DNA of 64,000 bases from a virus: positions 1-64,000 of the IMG/VR virus record IMGVR_UViG_3300033141_002573. One strand, written 5' to 3'. Both the position numbers and the translations under genes were made by a program. Below the pieces are notes generated by a model. The model made no database searches, was not told the DNA's origin, and saw only the letters and a program-made list of their open reading frames with translations. Positions 50,961 to 58,788 of this stretch are shown here, one piece after another. Positions within the stretch are counted from its first letter, which is position 1. Every line of letters begins with the position of its first letter.

Positions 50961-51899
50961 CTACGATAGGGTAACAGGTCCGGTGGTGCCATCATCAGAC
51001 CCAAGCCCTATCCACTCAAGAGACTCAGGGATACGACCCTCGTTGGTCCCACCAGGGTCACCTGTATGAGTGGTCCACTGCATTCGATTGACAAGCACGG
51101 TAGCGGTTATACCACCCCTCGACATCACAAACTGAATACTGGCATCGTAATCCGTCGAGAAGTTGTTATCCGCCAGACTTTCGAAAACATCGTAAATGGA
51201 CGAGTCAACAAAGTCTCGGCTGAGACTTCCAGTACAACTCTCACCCGCAACGTTGTAAAGCTTCTGGGGGTACTGACCATTCGTTGCAGTGATCCGCAAC
51301 CCCTCAGCCGCGTCCTCAACATGCTCATCCAGTCTTACTTCTGCACTCTCTATGTCCACAGTTGAGGACAAACTCCCAACACCCCCAACGTCTATGGTAA
51401 CTGCTGTTTCCTTCCACAAATAGGGGCCTACCCTGGTGTGCATACTCACCTCAGGAGTAGCACTACCCGGCCTCTTCCCCAGCAAACTAAGTTCCAGAGT
51501 AACCGGACCACCCTTTTCAAACGCAATAGCGGCCTCCCTGACCTTCACATCCACAACCGATCGGATACCGCGAACCGGGTCGTACATGTAGACCGACGCA
51601 AACTTCCCCTGGTTGTAGCTATCCCTATCCTGTATCCAAGACATAAGCGACGACCACAATGTAGCATCAGGAACAAGGGTAATAGGAGCACCACCCTCAA
51701 ACCATACGCCAGAGGAATAGAGGAGATGGAGGTAATCGTTGTAGTCGGCCTGCCTGTACTCCTCCTTGTTGATCTGAAGCTTAAAGTCCAGAGTATCCCT
51801 AAAGGGGACCCAGAGAACATTATCAGACTTCTCCGTTCCCTCTACGTCCTGGATCTGAAATCCAAATGCACAATGCTTTTCAAGGACTGTCCAAGACAC
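50961..51899 (-). CDS. Major tail (tube) protein, 312 aa
   Basis: The size, the beta-rich composition and the position before the chaperone and tape measure genes support a tail tube protein. The end (RMQWTTHTGDPGGTNEGRIP onward) resembles the C-terminal strand region of siphophage tube proteins. It uses a GTG start with GAGG upstream. It would be the most abundant tail protein and thus a possible glycosylation target. Confidence 0.7.
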   Translation of the reverse strand: MSWTVLEKHCAFGFQIQDVEGTEKSDNVLWVPFRDTLDFKLQINKEEYRQADYNDYLHLLYSSGVWFEGGAPITLVPDATLWSSLMSWIQDRDSYNQGKFASVYMYDPVRGIRSVVDVKVREAAIAFEKGGPVTLELSLLGKRPGSATPEVSMHTRVGPYLWKETAVTIDVGGVGSLSSTVDIESAEVRLDEHVEDAAEGLRITATNGQYPQKLYNVAGESCTGSLSRDFVDSSIYDVFESLADNNFSTDYDASIQFVMSRGGITATVLVNRMQWTTHTGDPGGTNEGRIPESLEWIGLGSDDGTTGPVTLS

Positions 51900-51938
51900 C
51901 CTTATCGCCTCACTCAGACAGACTTGTACGGTGGCTTA

Positions 51939-52736
51939 CTATATCCCAGTTATCTTATCGTAGGCACGAACACGTATCCCGTAAACAGCAATGTCAGCCC
52001 AGTCGATGTTATACTGATTTTTCAGCCGCACCAGACCTCCCCTAGCGTTAACACCCTGATGGCCTCCGTAGTGGGCAACATCTGCAAGAGAATCAAGAGC
52101 AGTACCGCCCAGCGTATGATCCTGAAGAATCATATCTGCAATGGAATCCACTGTGTCCTTAAAGGCCTGCCTGTCATAGTTACTGTCCATAACCTCATAG
52201 TACCTAACCACAAACCTCCAACGCTCGTCCCACGTAACATTTGTATGTGGCGTTCGCCTTCTATCAAGTTCAATAACACACACCCCAGGAAACCATTTCT
52301 CCTCAGGTTCTGTAAGGCCACTATCAGCAAAGTCCTCCTCCACAACCTGAAGATCAGACACGTAGCTCGGCAAGTCAGCATCCCGATAACGGACGTAAGC
52401 ACCACGCGCCGTGGTGTAGTCATGGTCAAGCGTACCAGCTATCTTAAGGTGGAGATCCGCATCCGACAAACCAGCAATCGTAACATCTTCACTGTACTCA
52501 ACGTCATTCGGGGTATCCGTCGCACCGGGTTGAACAATGGTGATGTCGTTTGTAACCCCATAGAATGCCATAGTACCTGGAATGTTTGCAAGCGCCCAGG
52601 GATGCTCAAACTCACAACCTACCTTTATGGTAGTATCACCAGCACTGGCATCCTCCTTCAACAACACACGCCCCCAAATGAGGTTCCTTATTCCTCTTCC
52701 CATAGTCACAGGATAGGCGTTCACGGACAAAGACAT
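51939..52736 (-). CDS. Tail terminator / completion protein candidate, 265 aa
   Basis: The protein contains repeated small beta motifs (ASAGDTTIKVG, like the turn in the protein before it) and an internal RWRFVVRYYEVMDSNYDRQA segment. Its place between the connector and tail tube genes suggests tail termination. It shares one base with the upstream gene. The assignment is positional. Confidence 0.55.
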   Translation of the reverse strand: MSLSVNAYPVTMGRGIRNLIWGRVLLKEDASAGDTTIKVGCEFEHPWALANIPGTMAFYGVTNDITIVQPGATDTPNDVEYSEDVTIAGLSDADLHLKIAGTLDHDYTTARGAYVRYRDADLPSYVSDLQVVEEDFADSGLTEPEEKWFPGVCVIELDRRRTPHTNVTWDERWRFVVRYYEVMDSNYDRQAFKDTVDSIADMILQDHTLGGTALDSLADVAHYGGHQGVNARGGLVRLKNQYNIDWADIAVYGIRVRAYDKITGI

Positions 52737-53317
52737 CAGGAAGATACCACCTTCATTGTTTCAACAACCTCAAAGGTGCGATAACCGGCAATCTGATGCG
52801 GCCACCGCTCGGTAACCACCTGAAAGAACCTACTGGACCTAACAGTAGCACCAGACTCATAATCCCGAATAAGGGCCACGTCACCATAGAGTGTTAGTGA
52901 ATCATCCCCAACAGACTTAACAAGTGACAACTCCTCTCCGTTAGCATCCTTAATCAGCAGTTGATCGCCAGCCTCGAACCCAATGGTACTGACTACAGGT
53001 ATCTCTGTGTCCCCAGCGGACAATGCAGAACTTGCCGTTGTAGCCACAGCGCACCATCTACCATCAAGCACCATGGGCTTCTTTACCTCAATGTAATAGT
53101 TGGGACGCACATCAATACCCCTTGGGAGCAACATCTTCGCAGGATGAGTACTGATACCCATTTCGTCCATCGAGGTTATCATTTCCGAATCGCTCTCGAT
53201 AAACGTGGCGGCAGTATCAACACCCAGCGTATCCTCCAAACTCAACACAGTATGTAAATCGTGCTTAACAGCACGACTGTTTCGGTAGATACGAATAGGA
53301 TGCGTTGCCCCAAACAT
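52736..53317 (-). CDS. Head-tail connector/closure protein candidate, 193 aa
   Basis: The beta-rich protein has an SSALSAGDTEIPVVSTIGFE turn region found in head-closure-type proteins, with a stopper-like C-terminus (RFFQVVTERWPHQIAGYRTF). It abuts the adaptor gene and overlaps the following gene. The assignment is by context. Confidence 0.55.
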   Translation of the reverse strand: MFGATHPIRIYRNSRAVKHDLHTVLSLEDTLGVDTAATFIESDSEMITSMDEMGISTHPAKMLLPRGIDVRPNYYIEVKKPMVLDGRWCAVATTASSALSAGDTEIPVVSTIGFEAGDQLLIKDANGEELSLVKSVGDDSLTLYGDVALIRDYESGATVRSSRFFQVVTERWPHQIAGYRTFEVVETMKVVSS

Positions 53318-54079
53318 CTATTCACCAAACTTTCGATAGTAGGCAAGGCGCGTCCCTGGCGTTAGCCCATAAACAGCGGGATGGCTGTGGGAAACCAGAA
53401 CATTTCGGTACTTGGCTATGACACGCTTGATGTCTTCCTTCCACTCCTTAATGGTAGGAGCATACCTACCCTCACGGTACTGACTAAATGTAAGTTCACC
53501 AAACTGGACCCTCTGGTAACCACCACCCACTCCAGGCTCAGCAACCTGTGCCGCACGGATAACTGAAAGAATGTGAATCGCGACCATCTTAGCCTGGGCA
53601 TCAACAACATCCGCAGGAGGGCTTTCCCATCCCCATGTGAGCGTCAACTCAATGTTCTTGTTACCACGTGCCCATACAGGATAACCACCGTAGTAATCCA
53701 CAGGAGTTATCAGACCAGACTCATCCCACACATAATCGGTTAATGTCTGGTCGCTGTCACTTATAGTTATGGAAGTAACATCAAGCAGAGGCACAAAACC
53801 CCATTGGGCAAGAGAAAGTCGCTCAGTGCCTGGGCCGTCCAGAGCTACATCAACGTTTTCATGGTAGCCAAAGTCCGTCCCTACGGCATCATCGAGACGC
53901 ATACGTGTCGGGGTAAGTTGGCTTGCTATCACACTACTGACATTTTCACCAGTTGTCCATGCCTCCAACGCATCCCCTTCAGCGTCAGGGGCAACTCCAA
54001 CCAGAAGCAACCTGACATCATCCGCATCACAATAGGATGCCAGCGAACATGGGTCCTGTTCAGCCCTGCTGATGGACAT
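53318..54079 (-). CDS. Head-tail adaptor (gp6-like), 253 aa
   Basis: The start (CSLASYCDADDVRLLLVGV) and the helical bundle pattern (VVDAQAKMVAIHILSVIRAA) match phage adaptor proteins of the gp6/gp15 type. They also carry LLDVTSITI and a TDYVW-like strand before the helices. It follows the glycosyltransferase gene directly. Confidence 0.7.
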   Translation of the reverse strand: MSISRAEQDPCSLASYCDADDVRLLLVGVAPDAEGDALEAWTTGENVSSVIASQLTPTRMRLDDAVGTDFGYHENVDVALDGPGTERLSLAQWGFVPLLDVTSITISDSDQTLTDYVWDESGLITPVDYYGGYPVWARGNKNIELTLTWGWESPPADVVDAQAKMVAIHILSVIRAAQVAEPGVGGGYQRVQFGELTFSQYREGRYAPTIKEWKEDIKRVIAKYRNVLVSHSHPAVYGLTPGTRLAYYRKFGE

Positions 54080-54080
54080 A

Positions 54081-55298
54081 CTATCTCACCCCCAGGGCAA
54101 TATCAAGCACCTCTTCCCTGTCTATCATCTCTAGACACGGAGGATGCTCAATGTCGCACCTCTTTATTTGCCAATCGTTACATGGTGAGCATTTTGCATT
54201 AGCATTACCTGACACCGTAGTACACCTTGGGAAACCCCTCACACGAAGATCTGGATCCACAGGTCCAAACAACCCAACACAAGGGACGCCCAAAGCATTA
54301 GCGGCGTGAAGAATACCCGAATCCCCCGCTATTACAACATCACACATTTCCAAAACAGCAAACATCTCAGCAACACTTGTTTTCCCCGACAGATTTACAC
54401 ACCCATCTATGTCCCATAAACCACGGGACCTACCGCCCAGCAGAATTGGAACATAACCAGCCCGGACAACCCCAGCAGCCAACTTCCGTACCCACGATGG
54501 CGATGGCAAACGCCTCGGAATGCTCCCCTCTACCTGGATACCAACAAATGGCCCATCTCTACCGACTAAAGACCTCGCAGCATTCCGATCCACATCGTCA
54601 ACCTCGTAATCAAACTCGTAAGAATCAACCCCACCAAGCCCAAAGCCATGTGCAAAGAGGTCACTACGATGGATATGGTCTCTTCCAGGTGCCGTTTCCA
54701 CCCACCAACCCAAGTCGACAACAAGTCCAAATGGGCCGTTATCATACGCATCAAACCCACCGTAGACAGATGAAATGTAAGGCTTCCCCTTCAGAAGTCT
54801 TGTATTCTGACGCGAGGTGCTATACGAGATGTCAGCAAACGGAAACCTTGCTTTCAATGTACGCACCGCAGGACACGACAGCAACACATCACCCAGACCC
54901 CCACTCCGTGTTATCAGCACACGGAGCGGCTCCCCAACCGAGAGCACTTCAGCGGCACTCACCCTATCGAATCCGGTGGCCCGTTTTAATACCCTATGGA
55001 GCGCACCATCGGCCACTACAACAGAACCCGGCGGGAAAGTCCGTATAGCAGGCTGAAGCCAAGGTAGCGAAAGCCTTACAGACTTGTTGCTGGAGCATCG
55101 ATAATAATAGTACCCGAGGCTGCGCTCCTCACAAACGATGGGGCCGGGTTGATTCAGAAGATACTCCAAATCTCCATCGTTTGAAACCTCCGTCCAAACA
55201 CCGTCACCCAACATGTAGTCCTGACTAAGGCGACCTTGCCCCATAACCCGATAGCTCTTCGGCCCATGAACAGTTACACAAATGCTATGTCGGCTCAT
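54081..55298 (-). CDS. GT9 heptosyltransferase-like enzyme inside the head module, 405 aa
   Basis: GT9 motifs RSGGLGDVLLSCPAVRTLK and AGDSGILHAANALGVPCVG are intact. Residues 1-85 form an extension (including EVSNDGDLEYLLNQPGPIVC) that resembles a segment of the neighbouring 138-residue protein (CEVDDADADIILNQVRLFD). The C-terminus has CSPCND and RCDIEHPPC, like the Cys cluster of the GT9 enzyme at 36568. ATG 55298 overlaps the previous gene by 14 bases, so it is translated with head genes. It may glycosylate capsid or connector proteins. Confidence 0.82.
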   Translation of the reverse strand: MSRHSICVTVHGPKSYRVMGQGRLSQDYMLGDGVWTEVSNDGDLEYLLNQPGPIVCEERSLGYYYYRCSSNKSVRLSLPWLQPAIRTFPPGSVVVADGALHRVLKRATGFDRVSAAEVLSVGEPLRVLITRSGGLGDVLLSCPAVRTLKARFPFADISYSTSRQNTRLLKGKPYISSVYGGFDAYDNGPFGLVVDLGWWVETAPGRDHIHRSDLFAHGFGLGGVDSYEFDYEVDDVDRNAARSLVGRDGPFVGIQVEGSIPRRLPSPSWVRKLAAGVVRAGYVPILLGGRSRGLWDIDGCVNLSGKTSVAEMFAVLEMCDVVIAGDSGILHAANALGVPCVGLFGPVDPDLRVRGFPRCTTVSGNANAKCSPCNDWQIKRCDIEHPPCLEMIDREEVLDIALGVR

Positions 55299-55701
55299 CG
55301 GAAGCAGGCTGGGCAAGCCCGTCCAACACGGCCTTCACGTCGGACGGTAGTTCCTCGTCCCCGTTACCGCCTGAACCAGCACCAGAACCCAGCAACTTAG
55401 TAACCAGTGCCTTAAGCTCAGCTATCTGCTGGGCTTGAGATTCAACCTGCACCCGAACACGGTCCTCGGTGTCGAGGTCCTCAGGCGGCGGCTCCTTGCT
55501 AAACGGGTTGTAAGGCATGTTATTCCTGTCAAACAGACGAACCTGATTGAGAATTATATCGGCATCCGCATCATCCACCTCACAATACCCATTCCGTTCC
55601 CACCGATAGACAATAGGGTAACCCTCAGGACTCGTCCTGCCTGTGTTCCAACTCCAAGTACGCGGGCATCCGCGCTCATTTAGAATCATCCATATCTTCA
55701 C
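55285..55701 (-). CDS. Small head-associated protein, 138 aa
   Basis: The N-terminal ~65 residues look like a compact domain (PIVYRWERNGYCEVDDADAD). The middle is a Pro/Glu stretch and the end a coiled coil (VESQAQQIAELKALVTKLLG) with Gly/Ser linker. It directly follows the capsid gene and precedes the GT9 gene. A decoration or linker protein is plausible. GTG start with AAGGAGGG 9 bases upstream. Confidence 0.55.
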   Translation of the reverse strand: MKIWMILNERGCPRTWSWNTGRTSPEGYPIVYRWERNGYCEVDDADADIILNQVRLFDRNNMPYNPFSKEPPPEDLDTEDRVRVQVESQAQQIAELKALVTKLLGSGAGSGGNGDEELPSDVKAVLDGLAQPASDEPT

Positions 55702-55736
55702 TAACCAGTTCCCTCCTTAAAGTATTGGTTGTTTCA

Positions 55737-55774
55737 GCAGGTGGGACCCAGCCATCCAGCCAAGCCCCACCTGC
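55737..55774 (-). other. Inverted repeat downstream of the capsid gene
   Basis: GCAGGTGGG (55737-55745) pairs with CCCACCTGC (55766-55774), a 9-bp perfect stem with a 20-base loop, in the 105-base gap after the capsid stop. No T-run follows on the minus strand, so it is more likely a partial attenuator or an RNA-stabilising hairpin than a full terminator. Nothing else is seen in the gap. Confidence 0.5.
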
Positions 55775-55806
55775 ACTCCAGCCCCGTATCCAACAACACC
55801 CACCCG

Positions 55807-56844
55807 CTAACTAGCAGTCGTGGCCGCAAGCGGAAGGATATTGATGCCAACTACAACCCTGTCAACGTTTATGAAGTCATAATCGTACTGACCCCACGCA
55901 TTGATATAGGCAACCTTCCCATCGTCGCGCATACCAACGTAGTTACGCATCTCAGGATTGTGGCCAAGAACCTTGTTCTCAGGAGCAGTCAACAGAACCC
56001 TGGTATAGCCGGTTGTCGAACCGGAAAGGGCATTAAGGCCCTCATAGTCATCCCGGATCTTAGGAACAGGAACAACCGGAATACCACGGAAGCGAGCAAC
56101 ACCATCATCGGTGATACTCACGTCACCGAGATTGGTAGCCCTTACAAGCTCCAAGTAGTGACCCCACTCCAGAACCGAGTTCGATGAGCAACTAAACTCC
56201 TCACCCTTATTCCGCCACTTAGTGGGCATCGCCTTCAGAAGTTCACGGAGCACAGCAGACGACAGCCTAGCACCGTTGAAATCAACAACATGTCCCGCCT
56301 GAATTGCAGTCTGGAACCAGCCATCAACGGTCGTGAGTGCGCCAGTCCCGTAACCAGCGCGGCCAGGCCCGCCAGCAGCGGCATTCCACGCCTCATCCTC
56401 CAGCGTGTTCCCGATGTAGGTAGCCATCATTTCATCGGCAGTCTGCTGGATATTGTCACGCTCGATGTTCCACCGCTTCAACCTCGTCTGGCTAATAGGC
56501 AGACGGAAATCATAGGTCTCAGGCGAGAGAATACGCCGGTCGAATGCCGGGGTGACCTCATCGGCCTCATCGATTCGGTCAGTCCCACCAAGACCTACAG
56601 CATACTGACCGTCAGCGATGTCCATGTTCGTAATATCCAGTTGAGGACCATCCACAGCCATCACGGTGCAGTTTTTCAGACCCAACGTTTCATCTACAAC
56701 CATCCGAATGAAACGCGAAGTCTGATCGGGAGAAAGCCACTGCGCAGCCGTCAGTGGCGTTGTGGAAGTAAGCGCCTTAGCAACCAGTTCCTCGACGCTA
56801 CCCTTTCCAACGCTGTAGGACGCTCCCTTGCTCAGGTCAATCAT
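55807..56844 (-). CDS. Major capsid protein (HK97-fold), 345 aa
   Basis: The size, the position after the protease/scaffold gene and the C-terminal block (VLGHNPEMRNYVGMRDDGKV, then WGQYDYDFINVDRVVVG) are typical of HK97-fold major capsid proteins of the family with KVLGHNPEM-like P-domain strands. ATG 56844 sits 8 bases after GAGGTGA; ATG 56850 is too close. The mature form may lose its N-terminus through the upstream protease. Confidence 0.85.
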   Translation of the reverse strand: MIDLSKGASYSVGKGSVEELVAKALTSTTPLTAAQWLSPDQTSRFIRMVVDETLGLKNCTVMAVDGPQLDITNMDIADGQYAVGLGGTDRIDEADEVTPAFDRRILSPETYDFRLPISQTRLKRWNIERDNIQQTADEMMATYIGNTLEDEAWNAAAGGPGRAGYGTGALTTVDGWFQTAIQAGHVVDFNGARLSSAVLRELLKAMPTKWRNKGEEFSCSSNSVLEWGHYLELVRATNLGDVSITDDGVARFRGIPVVPVPKIRDDYEGLNALSGSTTGYTRVLLTAPENKVLGHNPEMRNYVGMRDDGKVAYINAWGQYDYDFINVDRVVVGINILPLAATTAS

Positions 56845-56884
56845 CAACATTCACCTCAACGAAGAAGACAGCCACAACGGTTCG

Positions 56885-58699
56885 CTATGCACCCATTGCG
56901 CCAAGCAGACTCATAACCTGGTCGTGGATAGGATGCTCGCTCTCCGCAGCGGCGACCGAATTTGCCTCTCGCGTGTCATTATCACTAATCTGCAAGGAGA
57001 AGGGAGAAGCCTTCTCCAACAGATCAAACTTTTCCGTTTGAACCTTCTGCGTCTTCTGTATCTCCTCTGTAAGTTCCTGCAACTCCTGAACAGCCTTAAC
57101 AACCCGTTCCATGTCACTAACCAAGCCAAGCACCGTCTTGACAACATCAGCATCGCTCTCGTCATCAGTCGACTCTTCCCTACCATCGCCATCCCCATCA
57201 TCGCCAGCAGACTTAGCATCACCCTCGGTCGACCCTGCGGCCTCAGCCTTTGCAGTATCCTCTTCCTGGTCACTGGAACTAGCATCTGCCTTCTCTGCGA
57301 TGAACGCCGAAACGGCAGAGGTAAGCCCAGCAACAATATCAGTCAACTTGTCAAGCCGCTCCTCCACAGGAGATGTAGACTTCTCCACCTCGACCTCCTC
57401 CTCATTCTCAGAAGGAGTATCGGAACCATCCCCACCCTCCGCATCAGACCATTCGTCGGGTTCCGCCTCCTCACCAGTAGAGCCAAGGTTCTCATCTGCA
57501 ACGTCCTGGCCCGCATCGGCCTTCGCAGTCAAGAGACCCGTTAGGCCCTTTACAGCCTCGGCAAGCGTCTCAAGTGCTGCCATATCCTCACTTCCCTCTT
57601 GAACATCCTCTTGCACGATGGCTTCTTCCGTTGTGACTGCCTTCTTTACCTGCTCCAAAAGCTTCCTAGCCCTCTCTTGAAGTTGGCGTGCTTTGGCTTC
57701 AGAAATACGAGTACCATCCTTCAGTTTTATCTGAGAAGCCCTAGAAATGGCGTTACGTATACGGGCCTCATCCAAGTTACCATTCTTGTCTTTGAACGGA
57801 AGGTGGCGGAGAGTACGCGGGACTGTCTTCCCCTCAGCATCCTTTTTGCCTCCAGGCTCCACAAAAAGGAAATAGCTATCAGGCAGATCATTGAAGTACG
57901 CCGTATCACGGGCAGCCTTTTCAACTTCATCATCCTGCTCCCCGTCAACGTCGTCAAGTTCAGCCGCCGCCTTGAAGACAGCATCCGCCCAGTCGTCAGT
58001 CCCCTTTGCAGCAACAATACCAGTATCCTGGTTCACCGCCGCATCCGGCCTAGTAAGCAAAACATGATCCAACTTTAGGGCGTCTATCTCACGAATAGTA
58101 CCCTTCCCAAGTGGGTCATGAACAATACGCTTAGCACCTGGCGGGACACGACCAGCAACCGATACCTTCAATGCCCCATCATGGGTCCCAAGCCTGTTGT
58201 ACACCCAGGCAGCAAAGGGCCACTCAGGATAGATGTAGCCCTTCATACACAGTTCTCCATCCTTCACTACCACATCGGTAAACTCCCCCGCCTCAGACAA
58301 CGGGTTAATCAGCGCCGCCTCGTGGCTATCAGCCACAGCCAGCACAATTGGTGCCTGCTCAGCCATGGACGCTAGAGCCTTCTCAGTGAACCTGTCATTC
58401 TGACGATCAATACTGTCAGAAGCAGCAGTAGCAACAATAGGGTACTCATGTGGAGACTCGCCGTCCAATGCTCTAACAGACGCCCCAAACTTGAAATCCC
58501 CAACCATTCGATAGTCGCCTCCAGCCTTAAGTTCGAATTCCTTCTTTAGCTGTTTTAGAACCGTGGCGATGAGAACCCCCTCATCTATGTCGGGGTTTTC
58601 ACGCAGAATCGCATTCAGACGCCTTCTGGCCCACTCCTTCTGCTTCGGAGTAAACCCACGAAACGCGGGAGGCAAGTCTGAGATGGTAGACCAAGGCAA
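56885..58699 (-). CDS. Capsid protease/scaffold fusion with N-terminal ChaB-like domain, 604 aa
   Basis: Residues 1-60 (SDLPPAFRGFTPKQKEWARR) resemble the ChaB fold. Residues 75-230 look like a serine prohead protease of the S78/HK97-like type, with His in VADSHEAALIN and Ser in LKVSVAGRVPPGA. Residues 230-370 contain a second basic block (YFNDLPDSYFLFV). Residues 370-600 are an acidic, coiled-coil scaffold-like tail (EEEVEVEK; ELTEEIQKTQKVQTEKFDL). The protein thus combines protease and scaffold. TTG start without a clear ribosome site; the promoter at 58760-58788 is upstream. Confidence 0.8.
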   Translation of the reverse strand: MPWSTISDLPPAFRGFTPKQKEWARRRLNAILRENPDIDEGVLIATVLKQLKKEFELKAGGDYRMVGDFKFGASVRALDGESPHEYPIVATAASDSIDRQNDRFTEKALASMAEQAPIVLAVADSHEAALINPLSEAGEFTDVVVKDGELCMKGYIYPEWPFAAWVYNRLGTHDGALKVSVAGRVPPGAKRIVHDPLGKGTIREIDALKLDHVLLTRPDAAVNQDTGIVAAKGTDDWADAVFKAAAELDDVDGEQDDEVEKAARDTAYFNDLPDSYFLFVEPGGKKDAEGKTVPRTLRHLPFKDKNGNLDEARIRNAISRASQIKLKDGTRISEAKARQLQERARKLLEQVKKAVTTEEAIVQEDVQEGSEDMAALETLAEAVKGLTGLLTAKADAGQDVADENLGSTGEEAEPDEWSDAEGGDGSDTPSENEEEVEVEKSTSPVEERLDKLTDIVAGLTSAVSAFIAEKADASSSDQEEDTAKAEAAGSTEGDAKSAGDDGDGDGREESTDDESDADVVKTVLGLVSDMERVVKAVQELQELTEEIQKTQKVQTEKFDLLEKASPFSLQISDNDTREANSVAAAESEHPIHDQVMSLLGAMGA

Positions 58700-58759
58700 A
58701 CCGGAAACACATCCCCCATGCTAAGAACTTGTAAGAACATTACTATCCTTATCATGTAC

Positions 58760-58788
58760 ATTGTAACACATATAACACATTATGTCAA
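58760..58788 (-). promoter_or_regulatory. Minus-strand promoter before the protease/capsid genes
   Basis: On the minus strand, the -35 TTGACA (58788-58783), a 17-bp spacer and -10 TACAAT (58765-58760) are close to consensus. The -35 lies inside the end of the portal gene. It would give the high expression that capsid genes need. Confidence 0.85.

Noticed and set aside
51438-52784. 448-codon plus-strand frame antisense to two tail genes
   Set aside because: It is a shadow of well-supported minus-strand tail genes, has a biased Arg/His/Thr/Ile composition, no ribosome site and no family features.
54377-55048. 223-codon plus-strand frame antisense to the GT9 gene
   Set aside because: His/Gln/Pro-rich composition, no start signal, and the GT9 motifs lie on the other strand.
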